A program made the translations under genes and the position numbers. A DNA stretch of 64,000 nt from an uncultured Arenicella sp. (lineage in GTDB: Bacteria > Pseudomonadota > Gammaproteobacteria > Arenicellales > Arenicellaceae), in assembly GCA_938048185.1 (NCBI GenBank), contig CALIVT010000018.1, positions 62,001 to 126,000 of the forward strand, read 5' to 3'. Below, piece after piece: positions 45,802-54,421 of this stretch. Below the pieces are notes generated by a model, which searched no databases, was not told where the DNA came from, and was given only the letters and a program-made list of their open reading frames with translations. The number at the start of each line of letters is the position of its first letter. Position 1 is the stretch's first letter.

Positions 45802-46998
45802 ATGATCAACCGAAGACGGCTATTGTTAGGTGGCGCACTCGTATCCACTCTAGGAGTATATTCACATCAACGAGGGATTCGTTACCCTTGGCTCTCATTT
45901 GAACATAGCGCACTAGCTGCTACAGTTTTATCGTCTGATCAACTAGACCTTGATCTTCGAGATGCTATTGCTGTTGATAGTCAAACTATAAGAGCCACAG
46001 CGCCTGAGCCTAGTATTCTCATTGGGAGACTAGAGGGTTCGGCCTCCGTTAAGGTTCTAAATCTTGCAAACAATGCAATACTCAAAATAGATGCAAGCGC
46101 ATCGGCTGACATTGAAGAGGAGGTTGATGGCACAGCTCGAATAGTACATATAAAAAGGGCAAGTCAAGGCACCGCGCTTAAATGGTCTCTTCCAGTTACC
46201 GACGGCTTCGAATTTGCCGTGATGGGCGACACTGGCGGCGGCCCAGAACTCGCTTGGACCCTTAAACGTGCGCATGAGTTAGGGGCGCAGTTCTTACTGC
46301 ACCTTGGTGATTTTAACTATAATCAAGGTGAGTATGATTCGGGGATTGAACAGTTCAATAACGCCAAGCTACCGTGTTACGTCGCAATTGGAAATCACGA
46401 ATTTCACGACGGTGGTTTGATATACGACAAATTCCTCTCGCAGATCGGCCCAATGAATCAGGTCTTTGAGTTGGCTGGGACACGATTTATTAACATCGAC
46501 ACAGCCGTTGATTTTTTGCCCGCGTACTCGGGCCATCGAGGCGCGTTGTTTAATTCTTTAATGAAGGCAGAGCCCTTTAATGGTGAGCAAATAATATTCA
46601 CTCATCGGCCCCTTCAAGATCCAAAACCCCATGATGATCATGAAATTCATGGTCTCGGAGAAGTTGACTGGCTAGTAAGACAAAGTCATAAACTTGGTGT
46701 TAGCACTTTCTTATGCGGTCATGTTCACCACAGTGCCGAGCTCGAATACCAAGGTTTACGGCAAATTACCGTCGGTGAAGGCTTAGGTTATGAAGACTTA
46801 GTATTGCAAAAACCCGTCGCAAAAATAATGATGGCCTCAGTTGAACCACACAAAAAGTTAGTTCATCGGTGGGTCGATCTCAATATGCCGTGGTCTGAGC
46901 ACCAAAACCCCATCCATTTAAGGCAGCTAAAATCCGGGAATTTGCAGAGACAATTGGAATGGTTCATGCAACTACAGAAAAACATGAAAACTGCTTAA
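45802..46998 (+). CDS. Tat-exported calcineurin-like metallophosphoesterase
   Basis: A 398-residue protein with a Tat-type signal (NRRRLLLGGALVSTLGVYS at residues 3-21, double Arg). Residues 22-135 are an unassigned N-terminal domain. The phosphoesterase domain has all the metal motifs: MGDTG (Asp143), LGDFNYN (Asp170), GNHEF (198-200), FTHRP (His268) and CGHVHH (306-310). These bind a di-metal centre that hydrolyses phosphoesters or polyphosphate chains; the substrate is unknown. Its layout recalls purple acid phosphatases. It is transcribed away from DUF4956 and ends near pyrB. Confidence 0.85.
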   Translation: MINRRRLLLGGALVSTLGVYSHQRGIRYPWLSFEHSALAATVLSSDQLDLDLRDAIAVDSQTIRATAPEPSILIGRLEGSASVKVLNLANNAILKIDASASADIEEEVDGTARIVHIKRASQGTALKWSLPVTDGFEFAVMGDTGGGPELAWTLKRAHELGAQFLLHLGDFNYNQGEYDSGIEQFNNAKLPCYVAIGNHEFHDGGLIYDKFLSQIGPMNQVFELAGTRFINIDTAVDFLPAYSGHRGALFNSLMKAEPFNGEQIIFTHRPLQDPKPHDDHEIHGLGEVDWLVRQSHKLGVSTFLCGHVHHSAELEYQGLRQITVGEGLGYEDLVLQKPVAKIMMASVEPHKKLVHRWVDLNMPWSEHQNPIHLRQLKSGNLQRQLEWFMQLQKNMKTA

Positions 46999-47069
46999 GT
47001 AATTTGTAATCGGGCACGGGCACGGCTACAAAAAAAAGCGGTTAAAATAGTCTGGGGCGAGTCGGAACA

Positions 47070-47987
47070 TTAGGCCTTGCCCAGTAGCATTGCCAGTAAC
47101 GCCATGCGTACTGGCACACCGTAGCTTGCTTGTTCGAAATAGACTGCGTTAGGTAGATCATCTACCTCTGTGCAAATTTCGTCTATGCGCGGCAGTGGAT
47201 CTAGAATTAAACAACCGCTGTTCTCGACATCTGCTTTGGTGAGGCGATATTTTTGCCGATTCTTTTCAAATAACGCGCGATTTTCAAAGCGCTCTTCTTG
47301 CAGGCGGTTTACATACGCAACGTCGTAGCCATCGTGTAAGTTTACGTCGCTGGTGACTGTGCATTGTGCGCCTAAGTCCTCAAGTTCCTTGATCAGTGAG
47401 GCACTTGGTTCTAATTCGCCCGGGCCGGTAAACGTAAATCGATTGCCCTGATATTGCGCCAATAAACGCGACAAGGAATGAATGCTGCGCGATTGTAATG
47501 AGTCAAAGCCGAAGACAATATCTAGGTCACTAAGCCGTCCCTTTTTTTTGTGGATGGTGTAAGCATCGATCAGCGCTTGCGTTGGATGTTCATTGCCGCC
47601 ATCACCGGCATTAATAAACGGCACTTTACTGGTGTTGGCCGCGATATCCGCGCTGCCAGGCATTGCGTGACGCATAACGATGATGTCGGAGTAACTTTCG
47701 ACCATGCGAATTAAATCTTCGAGGCTCTCACCTTTTTCAAACGAGGTGCTGGCCGCATTTTGCGCAAACACCATACCGGCTTTTAGACGCTGTGCGGCGC
47801 TTTGAAAACTCATCATGGTTCTTGAGCTAGGCTCAAAAAAGAGTAGGGCGACGACCTTGTCATCTAATAATTCGATTCGGCCTTTGGCTTCGATGCTCGC
47901 CGCCATGTCATCGATAACAGCAAACAGCTGCTCGATTATTTTGGGCGTCAGTTGTTTAGACGAGGTCAGTGACTTGAATGGGAGCAT
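47070..47987 (-). CDS. pyrB: aspartate carbamoyltransferase catalytic subunit
   Basis: A 305-residue transcarbamoylase for pyrimidine synthesis. The carbamoyl-phosphate motif is FEPSSRTMMSF, a variant of STRT. IVMRHAMPGSADIA and EHPTQALIDAY hold the key Arg, His and Gln, and DPLPRIDEI replaces the usual HPLPR, with the Pro-Leu-Pro kept. The length and sequence look more like E. coli PyrB than like the longer Pseudomonas enzyme. No pyrI or pyrR is adjacent. It marks the right edge of the A+T-rich island. Confidence 0.9.
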   Translation of the reverse strand: MLPFKSLTSSKQLTPKIIEQLFAVIDDMAASIEAKGRIELLDDKVVALLFFEPSSRTMMSFQSAAQRLKAGMVFAQNAASTSFEKGESLEDLIRMVESYSDIIVMRHAMPGSADIAANTSKVPFINAGDGGNEHPTQALIDAYTIHKKKGRLSDLDIVFGFDSLQSRSIHSLSRLLAQYQGNRFTFTGPGELEPSASLIKELEDLGAQCTVTSDVNLHDGYDVAYVNRLQEERFENRALFEKNRQKYRLTKADVENSGCLILDPLPRIDEICTEVDDLPNAVYFEQASYGVPVRMALLAMLLGKA

Positions 47988-48132
47988 GGTCTTTTCCTAA
48001 AGCACGAATTCGGCGAAGAATACCATATTTAATCTCAGGTAAGACGTGCAAAAGAACCACGCCAAGCACGTTTATTAGTCAGTGGTTAGGTTGTACCGAA
48101 GTGCGTTCCGCCCGCGTGTTTTCAGCCTTTTT

Positions 48133-48576
48133 TCACTCGGGCAGAGAATTAAAGTAGGTTTCTAATATTAAACAGGCGGCGACTTGGTCGCGTAGTTCAG
48201 TTTTACGTTTTTGACTCAAGCCTTGTTGCGACAACGTTTGATTGGCGGCGGAAGAAGTTAGCCGTTCGTCGATATCGATAATCGGCAGCTTATGCCAGCG
48301 TTGAATGTGGCTTTTAAATCGATTAATCGCTTTGTTTAAATGTGGGTCGTCGCTATTGGGGTTGCCGACCACAATGACGTCCGGTTGCCATTCTTTAATC
48401 AGAGCATCGACGCCCGCCCAGTCGTGGCGACCGTTAGTTACAACAATTGCGCCGGCTGGTGTTGCGCGTTTTGTCACGCTCACACCGCTGGCGGCGCCGG
48501 TACGCTTTAAGCCGATATCAAAGGCTAGAAATAGACTCGCGTCGTCGATTACTTGTTGCTGGGTCTTGCTGCTCAC
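48133..48576 (-). CDS. ruvX: Holliday junction resolvase RuvX (YqgF)
   Basis: A 147-residue RNase H-fold nuclease. It shows FLAFDIGLKRTGAASG, WQPDVIVVGNPNSDD and IDIDERLTSSAANQTL, with the acidic residues of the family, and the C-terminal DQVAACLILETYF. YqgF homologues process 16S rRNA 5' ends or resolve junctions. It lies between pyrB and tonB as in Pseudomonas. The intergenic gap to pyrB (145 bp) holds no gene. Confidence 0.9.
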   Translation of the reverse strand: MSSKTQQQVIDDASLFLAFDIGLKRTGAASGVSVTKRATPAGAIVVTNGRHDWAGVDALIKEWQPDVIVVGNPNSDDPHLNKAINRFKSHIQRWHKLPIIDIDERLTSSAANQTLSQQGLSQKRKTELRDQVAACLILETYFNSLPE

Positions 48577-48600
48577 AGGCCTAATTTAACGTTCTTCGGT

Positions 48601-49503
48601 TTAACGATCTATTGTCGCTGAACTACTGTCAAAGCTATTATTCGGCAAGAAGTGGATTGTTCTTGTAATGACCAAAATATCAGTTTCCCTAAAAAAATCT
48701 TCGTCCGGGAACGCCGCAAATGGAGAGGCATCCCGAATAATTCTCATTGCCGCGTCGTTTAACAATTTGTGCTTAGACGGTTTTAAAACCTTAATTGCGT
48801 TTATCGTGCCGTTGCGATTGATCTCTACGGTAAGAATTAGGGTGCCTTGAAGCTTTTTAGCCTTTATTTGTATTGGGTAATTTGCGTTACCGACTTGTTC
48901 AACCCTTTTTTTCCAGGCGTCGAGGTATTCGGCCGCGCCGTTGGCTTTGGTGGTGGGTGATAAGAATTCCTTTTTTGGTCGCTTGTTGTATTCGAGCTGT
49001 GCCTGACTCAGTTTCGCAAGCAGGCGCTCGCGCTCGAGCTGCCTGGCGTTCGTATTGAACCGATCTTTACCGCGCGTTTCGTCCTGGTTTTCTAGCTCGG
49101 TGGGGTCTGGTGCAATCCTCTGTAAGCTAACGTCGCTGGTCGTGGCGGTAATGTACTGATCCGGGGTTAGCGTAGTTTGGCGCTGTTGCTCGGCAACGCG
49201 TTCTACTGATTGCACTGGCGAGGGCGTGACCGCTTTCCACGGGATAGGTGACTCGGCTTCCAGATCGTCTTCGCCACCGCCGGCGTTATCTGAACTCGAG
49301 ACTCGGGTAGCTTCGTCTGACTTCTCGTTGTTCGACGAATTAAGTAACACCACATCTAAGGTGTTATCAGTACTGGCCTGCGAACCAATTTCGGGCAGCT
49401 TGAAGCTGACCAATAAAATCAACGCCATATGCATCAATAAAGAGAAGAACGCAGTAACGCTTAGCAGGTCTCTATTCTTTTCTAAAATGGACGCACTACT
49501 CAT
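48601..49503 (-). CDS. tonB: energy transducer TonB
   Basis: A 300-residue protein with one N-terminal membrane segment (VTAFFSLLMHMALILLVSFKLPEIG), a long polar periplasmic linker with Gln/Arg-rich helix and a C-terminal TonB domain from about residue 195 (YPIQIKAKKLQGTLILTVEINRNGTINAIKVLKPS and RIIRDASPFAAFP). TonB passes energy from ExbBD to receptors such as the one at 28420. No exbBD genes are adjacent. It starts 8 bp after the gshB stop on the same strand. Confidence 0.88.
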   Translation of the reverse strand: MSSASILEKNRDLLSVTAFFSLLMHMALILLVSFKLPEIGSQASTDNTLDVVLLNSSNNEKSDEATRVSSSDNAGGGEDDLEAESPIPWKAVTPSPVQSVERVAEQQRQTTLTPDQYITATTSDVSLQRIAPDPTELENQDETRGKDRFNTNARQLERERLLAKLSQAQLEYNKRPKKEFLSPTTKANGAAEYLDAWKKRVEQVGNANYPIQIKAKKLQGTLILTVEINRNGTINAIKVLKPSKHKLLNDAAMRIIRDASPFAAFPDEDFFRETDILVITRTIHFLPNNSFDSSSATIDR

Positions 49504-49511
49504 ATTCAGTA

Positions 49512-50456
49512 TTACGCAGAGAGTTTGGTTTCAATAGCGCGCAACAGGTCCAGTGCAATATTAGTGCCGTACTCGTCGTTTATTTCTTTTATACAGGTGG
49601 GGCTAGTGACATTAATCTCGGTTAAGCGGTCACCGATCACGTCTAATCCAGCGAAGAGGATGTTGCGCTTCACCAGCTCGGGGCCTACAACGTTAGCGAT
49701 GGCTCTGTCGCTGTCGCTTAATTCCTGCGCAACACCGCGGCCGCCGGCGGCTAAATTACCGCGGGTCTCTCCTTTAGTGGGTAAGCGTGCTAAGACATAG
49801 GGGATCGGTTCGCCGTTGACCATCAAAATACGTTTGTCGCCTTGAGTGATTTCCGGCAGGTAGCGCTGAGCCATGGCATAGCTAGTGCCATGATGCGTTA
49901 ACGTTTCAATGATGACATTGATGTTGGGCGACCCGGCTTGCACCCGGAAGATAGACGCGCCACCCATGCCGTCAAGCGGTTTTACGATAATGTCTTGGTG
50001 CTCGGCTAAGAACGCCTTAAAGTCGGCTGCCTCGCGGGTAATGATGGTTTCAGGGCACACCTGGGGGAACCATGCGCAATACGCTTTCTCATTGCAATCA
50101 CGCAAAGAGGCGGGTGAATTTACCACCAACGCGCCTTGTTGCTCGGCGAGTTCTAAAATATAGGTTGAATAAACAAATTCCATATCAAACGGAGGGTCTT
50201 TGCGCATCAAGATAGCGTCGAGTTCACCCAGTTCGATTTTTCGTGGTTCGGCTAAGTCAAACCAATGCTCCGCGTTTTGATGTGCGGTCAGCGCGCGCGC
50301 GCGTCCAATTGCTCGACCGTTAATGATGGACAAATCATTCATCTCGAAATAGTCCACATCCCAACCAAGTTGTTGAGCTTGCCAGATCATTTCAAACGTG
50401 CTGTCTTTCTTAATATTAATGGACTCAATTGGGTCCATGATTACGCCAATTTTCAT
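49512..50456 (-). CDS. gshB: glutathione synthetase
   Basis: A 314-residue ATP-grasp enzyme that joins glycine to gamma-glutamylcysteine. The start is KIGVIMDPIESINIKKDSTFEM. The ATP-grasp loop is VKPLDGMGGASIFRV, and RLPTKGETRGNLAAGGRG and DVIGDRLTEINVTSPTCIKEI are family motifs. It is the first gene of the minus-strand group gshB-tonB-ruvX-pyrB, the same order as around gshB in Pseudomonas. Confidence 0.95.
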   Translation of the reverse strand: MKIGVIMDPIESINIKKDSTFEMIWQAQQLGWDVDYFEMNDLSIINGRAIGRARALTAHQNAEHWFDLAEPRKIELGELDAILMRKDPPFDMEFVYSTYILELAEQQGALVVNSPASLRDCNEKAYCAWFPQVCPETIITREAADFKAFLAEHQDIIVKPLDGMGGASIFRVQAGSPNINVIIETLTHHGTSYAMAQRYLPEITQGDKRILMVNGEPIPYVLARLPTKGETRGNLAAGGRGVAQELSDSDRAIANVVGPELVKRNILFAGLDVIGDRLTEINVTSPTCIKEINDEYGTNIALDLLRAIETKLSA

Positions 50457-50706
50457 GATTATTTTCTAACTCACTTTGCCGCGATCGCACGCCAATATTA
50501 AGCGCTTCTTTTTGATCGACTTGGTTATGGTTTTTCTATTACGTTCTAAACCCAATATGTTACCGCGAATAGCGCTCAATAACACTTTAAACTGGCTCCT
50601 GTAACAACTTGGCACACTGCGCTGGGCGAGTCTGGGTTATCTACACCAGCTTGAGTTATAGTATTGGTCGCTACGTAGAATAAGATACGTGTTAGAAGCC
50701 ACAATA

Positions 50707-51258
50707 ATGATTTATGTCGAAACTGAACGCCTGCGACTACGCCAGTGGCAAGCGAGTGATTATCCCAAGTTCGCTGCTTTAAACGCTGATAGACGGGTCA
50801 TGGCGTATTTCCCAAGCCCGCTGTCAGCAAAAGACAGTGATGCGTTAATCGTAAGATGCCATCAGCACATAGGCCAGTATGGTTGGGGGTATTGGGCAGC
50901 CGAACGGCGTGATACCTCCGAGTTCATTGGTTTTATCGGGCTTACATCTATTGCCAATGGTTTACCGTTTGCGCCCTGCATTGATATCGGCTGGCGGTTG
51001 GCGTATCCGCATTGGGGCCAAGGTTTTGCAACCGAGGGCGCGCGTGCTGCATTAGAATATGCATTTGCTCAGGTTGGTCTGCGCGAGGTGGTGTCAATGA
51101 CGGCTGTGGTTAATCACGCTTCTGAACATGTGATGAAAAAACTGGGTATGCATAAAACCGAAGAAATCTTTGATCATCCTCACGTTGACGTTGGGCACGT
51201 TTTGCGGCCGCATGTTTTGTATCGGTTGCACCGCGATCAATGGCTTGCGAATCAATAG
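50707..51258 (+). CDS. GNAT-family N-acetyltransferase (RimJ/RimL type)
   Basis: A 183-residue acetyltransferase. The start is MIYVETERLRLRQWQASDYPKF and the acetyl-CoA loop is PHWGQGFATEGARAALEYAF. VSMTAVVNHASEHVMKKLGMHKTE is the usual end of the domain. Such proteins acetylate ribosomal proteins or small molecules; the target is unknown. ATG 50707 fits the family start better than an upstream TTG at 50689. It is followed 9 bp later by the M20-like gene. Confidence 0.9.
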   Translation: MIYVETERLRLRQWQASDYPKFAALNADRRVMAYFPSPLSAKDSDALIVRCHQHIGQYGWGYWAAERRDTSEFIGFIGLTSIANGLPFAPCIDIGWRLAYPHWGQGFATEGARAALEYAFAQVGLREVVSMTAVVNHASEHVMKKLGMHKTEEIFDHPHVDVGHVLRPHVLYRLHRDQWLANQ

Positions 51259-51267
51259 TTATCACCC

Positions 51268-52395
51268 ATGCGACGTAGCCGAGCGATATTGAACCACCGC
51301 ACAGCGAGGCATGTTCGCGTGCGTGCTGACAATAAGTGGTTATGGGTGATCTTAGTATGTTTGTTTGGCGCCATGCCGATTCCGGTAACGGCGTTAAACT
51401 GGGTTGATAATTTAAGCCCGGAAGCGGTCGCAAATATTGTGCAACTGAACGAGCGGCGCGCATTTGACGACTTTAACCAATTTGTCTACCGGCTGTATTC
51501 GAGCCGGAAGGTCTCACTGACACCCGCGCAGCGCGCAGTGCTCGGTAAATTTTTAACCAATCAAGCGGTTGACCCGCAAAGCCGTTTTATCATTCACCGG
51601 CTACTGGGAATTTATGCGCGGCTAAAATACGCCGGTGAAGCCCGACGTTTATTGCACAAGACAATGGTGTTGCCGGTGTATCAAGGTGACGGTTTAGAGC
51701 GCAAAAGCGCTAATTATAAAAAGCTCGAAACGCTAATTGTCGAAACCGCGACCGAATTTAGATTAAAAGTACGTACGTTGAGCGATAACTCCATCGAAAT
51801 TAGCCTTAACGCTAGAGGGCGGTTTGAAGGAGAGTTGCTGTCATTGGAGACGAGCTTTGATGTCCCCCCAGTAGCGAATGAGCCGTGGCGGATACCTGAG
51901 CTGAATCGAGAAGTTAAGCGATTGGCGTTAACTCAGCTTGGTGATCGCTGGTACGGGCACGGCCTACACAAGAAAAGTGCGCTGATAATGAGCTTGTTTG
52001 CGTTGCGAGTTATTAAAGAGGAGAAACTTAAACTGCATAACCGGCTTAGCGTCTCAGTTTACAACCATACGCGCGCAGAACCGATAGAACCTAAACCGTA
52101 TCGCTTGGCGCTCGAGCAGAATTGCGCCGACTCTGGTCAAGAAACCGCAGCGCTTTCCGAGCGCAGTCGCTGGGTCGGCGTACTTGATCGGCTGCTAACT
52201 CAATACTCGTCTACTGGCTCTGGTTCGCAACGACGTTTGACTGCTGGTGGCGCAAATTGCACAGAGCTTCGATTATCGAAAAGTACTAGCGAATTTGAGT
52301 CTAAAGACATAGACGGTTTCTTGAGTGATTTTCAGTTAGTCACCGAGGCATTGCTTCGTTTGGGGCAAATGAAAGGTCTGAATCGGCTTAAGTGA
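51268..52395 (+). CDS. exported protein resembling a degenerate M20 peptidase
   Basis: A 375-residue protein with a signal or anchor segment at residues about 24-43 (WLWVILVCLFGAMPIPVTAL). Residues 80-165 are helical. From 165 the run FRLKVRTLSDNSIEISLNARG, then ETSFDVPP (194-201) and YGHGLHKKSALIMSLFALRVIKEEKLK (229-255), follows the order of M20 peptidase motifs (HxDVVP, then GRGxxDDKG). The metal-binding His and Asp are missing and no Glu-Glu motif follows, so it looks like a non-catalytic relative. It follows the GNAT gene by 9 bp. This is an inference from pattern; the protein could instead be unrelated. Confidence 0.5.
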   Translation: MRRSRAILNHRTARHVRVRADNKWLWVILVCLFGAMPIPVTALNWVDNLSPEAVANIVQLNERRAFDDFNQFVYRLYSSRKVSLTPAQRAVLGKFLTNQAVDPQSRFIIHRLLGIYARLKYAGEARRLLHKTMVLPVYQGDGLERKSANYKKLETLIVETATEFRLKVRTLSDNSIEISLNARGRFEGELLSLETSFDVPPVANEPWRIPELNREVKRLALTQLGDRWYGHGLHKKSALIMSLFALRVIKEEKLKLHNRLSVSVYNHTRAEPIEPKPYRLALEQNCADSGQETAALSERSRWVGVLDRLLTQYSSTGSGSQRRLTAGGANCTELRLSKSTSEFESKDIDGFLSDFQLVTEALLRLGQMKGLNRLK

Positions 52396-52483
52396 TGGTG
52401 CACGCAGCTTTTATGTACTGTTAATGATTATTGTCGTAAGTTTGCTATTATATCGACCTTACATCGAGACCTTAACGTAACTA

Positions 52484-52756
52484 ATGATGATTAAAATCAC
52501 GAACGCATTGCCTAAACTAACCGTGCTGATTCTTCTTGCCGGATTGATGACCGCCTGCGGGCCAAAAAGGGTAGGGCCTGAGGAGGCCGTGGTAGCCAAT
52601 ACTAAAGACATTACTCGGCCGCCCTCTGTGACAAAAGATCGCGCCCCCAGTGAAACTGAGAGTAACCCCGACGAAACTATTTCATACGACGAATGGCGTC
52701 GACGCCGCGAGGCACAGCAAATCGAAACTGAAGATGTAACCAGCCCAGATCTATAG
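52484..52756 (+). CDS. small predicted lipoprotein
   Basis: A 90-residue protein with a signal peptide and lipobox LMTAC (Cys at about residue 25), then a mostly polar, Glu/Thr/Pro-rich tail with one YDEWRRRREAQQ helix. It is expected at the inner or outer membrane. Nothing in it points to a function. It is followed by a 393-bp gap with a terminator 180 bp downstream. Confidence 0.7.
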   Translation: MMIKITNALPKLTVLILLAGLMTACGPKRVGPEEAVVANTKDITRPPSVTKDRAPSETESNPDETISYDEWRRRREAQQIETEDVTSPDL

Positions 52757-53149
52757 TGTTTCATTGCTTGATCCCCAGCGCTTTATAGAAGCGCCCTATT
52801 AACACTCACGTACTAAAAGTGCTTTGGCTTAGCTAACAGCTCGAGCACGACAGACTATGCAATGGACTTGCGCAGTTTGCGGGTGCCACAGTTTAAGTAT
52901 TTGCATCAAATCCGTTAGATTGGCCAACCTTGCTTGGCCTTTTTTGAGCGCGAACACACATCATCATGCTTCGTTGTGCGCTGTCTACGCGCAAAGCGAC
53001 ACCGTTGTAATATAGCTGTAATGTCTTGTGGTCAGAATACGCTCGTCCTAACAGTTTGGGCATGAATACGGTATTTGGCGACCTACCTCATCTTTATTTG
53101 AAGGTTGGACTTAACTACCAGACTCACTAAACATTTGAGGTTTGAGTAA
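52757..53149. other. 393-bp gap after the lipoprotein gene; possible long 3' UTR or small RNA
   Basis: No open frame or known RNA was recognised. The first 189 bases end in a terminator at 52922-52945, which is far from the lipoprotein stop. That could reflect a separate short transcript with its own promoter. The rest (52946-53149) must hold the promoter of the porin gene. Confidence 0.35.
52922..52945 (+). terminator. Rho-independent terminator in the lipoprotein-porin gap
   Basis: A stem GGCCAA/TTGGCC (52922-52927, 52934-52939) with a six-base loop is followed by six T. Confidence 0.75.
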
Positions 53150-54223
53150 ATGAAAACTAAATTAATGGCGGCTTTTATCGCTGCGACTGCTATCGCTGCG
53201 ACTGCAATGGTGTCTAGCAGTGCAAATGCTGAAGTAAAAGTGTCAACCAAGGGTGGCTTGAAAGTAGAAAGCGGCGACTATAAATTCGAATTCGGTGGTC
53301 GTATTCAATATGATTACAATCGCTCAGAGAAAAACGGTGAAGTCGATGAAGATGATTTCGATCTACGTCGCGGTCGTGTTTATGTTAAAGGTAATGTCTC
53401 TAAAGACTGGCACTACAAAGTCAATTTCAATGTGGATGGCAGTGGCGCTGAGGATTTATACCTTCGCTATACAGGCTGGGGCAAAGCTGCGGTGGTCACC
53501 ATCGGTAATCAGCATCAAGCGTTTACCTTAGAGCAATTAATTTCGTCAAAAGACGTGAGTATTTCAGAACGTTCAGGCATTACCGAACGTTATCTAATTG
53601 GGCGTCGTGAAGGTGTCCAGTTGCAAGGTGACATTGACCGCTTACACTACGCCGTTGGTTTCTTTACTGAAGAAGGTAGAGACGAAGATAATGGTTTCGC
53701 GGGTCGTATCGCTTATGCACCGTACAAAACGGACGCCGGCGTTATTCATCTCGGCGCATCGTATAAAAACACCGAAGAGCAAGATGCGCTTGGTCTTGAG
53801 TTTGGCGCAGTTACGGGGCCCCTGCATTTTCAAGCAGAGTATTTTGACGCAGATGAGGTCAGCAGTGTTGAAGATGATGTGACAGGCACAATTAGCGAAT
53901 TCGAAAACGGCATAGATGGCTTTTACGTGCAAGCAGGTTACTTTCTAACCGGCGAAACTCGTGGTTATAAAAAAGGCACTTTTGTCCGACCAACGCCATC
54001 AAGTAAATCAGGCGCTTGGGAGCTAGTTGCCCGCTACAGTGATGGCGACGGTGATTTTGGCGATGTTGAACTTGGCAGAACTGATGCGAGCGTTACCGCC
54101 CTAGGTGTCAACTATTACTTGAGTAAGAATGTTCGCATTAACGCAAGCTACATGGACGGAAGCAGCAATATAAGTGACGATGACGGCAACGAATTCCGTG
54201 TCCGCTTTCAAATCACGTTCTAG
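53150..54223 (+). CDS. OprO/OprP-type porin
   Basis: A 357-residue outer-membrane porin. The signal peptide ends near SSANA (residue 27). The mature protein starts in the phosphate-selective porin style: FEFGGRIQYDYN, DFDLRRGRVYVKGNVSKDWHYKVNFNVDGSG and VTIGNQHQAFTLEQLISSKD. It ends EFRVRFQITF with terminal Phe. OprP-type porins take up phosphate or polyphosphate; other members carry other anions, so selectivity is not certain. No phosphate-box element was identified. A strong terminator follows at 54242. Confidence 0.85.
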   Translation: MKTKLMAAFIAATAIAATAMVSSSANAEVKVSTKGGLKVESGDYKFEFGGRIQYDYNRSEKNGEVDEDDFDLRRGRVYVKGNVSKDWHYKVNFNVDGSGAEDLYLRYTGWGKAAVVTIGNQHQAFTLEQLISSKDVSISERSGITERYLIGRREGVQLQGDIDRLHYAVGFFTEEGRDEDNGFAGRIAYAPYKTDAGVIHLGASYKNTEEQDALGLEFGAVTGPLHFQAEYFDADEVSSVEDDVTGTISEFENGIDGFYVQAGYFLTGETRGYKKGTFVRPTPSSKSGAWELVARYSDGDGDFGDVELGRTDASVTALGVNYYLSKNVRINASYMDGSSNISDDDGNEFRVRFQITF

Positions 54224-54241
54224 TTAGACCCACTGCTCGAG

Positions 54242-54271
54242 AAGCCCCGCAAGATTGCGGGGCTTTTTTTT
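54242..54271 (+). terminator. Rho-independent terminator after the porin gene
   Basis: A perfect 10-bp G+C-rich stem (54242-54251, 54256-54265) with loop AGAT and a run of eight T (54264-54271). Confidence 0.93.
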
Positions 54272-54421
54272 GCCTACAATATCTCGTCAAGCTTGAGGGT
54301 GGAGCTAAATTAGCGCAAAGTTGCTGGTGAAAATGTCTTCACATAAGATTGAGTCTTCGTAATTCAGAATCTTGAGCCTATAAATTAATGTGAATAGTTT
54401 GCTCGTCGAGAGAGTGATTTT

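Noticed and set aside
47070-47987. Non-functional PyrB because of SSRT and DPLPR
   Set aside because: The Arg, His, Gln and Pro-Leu-Pro positions of the active site are kept, so the changes look tolerable.
52459-52764. 101-codon minus-strand frame over the lipoprotein gene
   Set aside because: The plus-strand lipoprotein has a clear signal peptide and lipobox; the opposite frame has no features.
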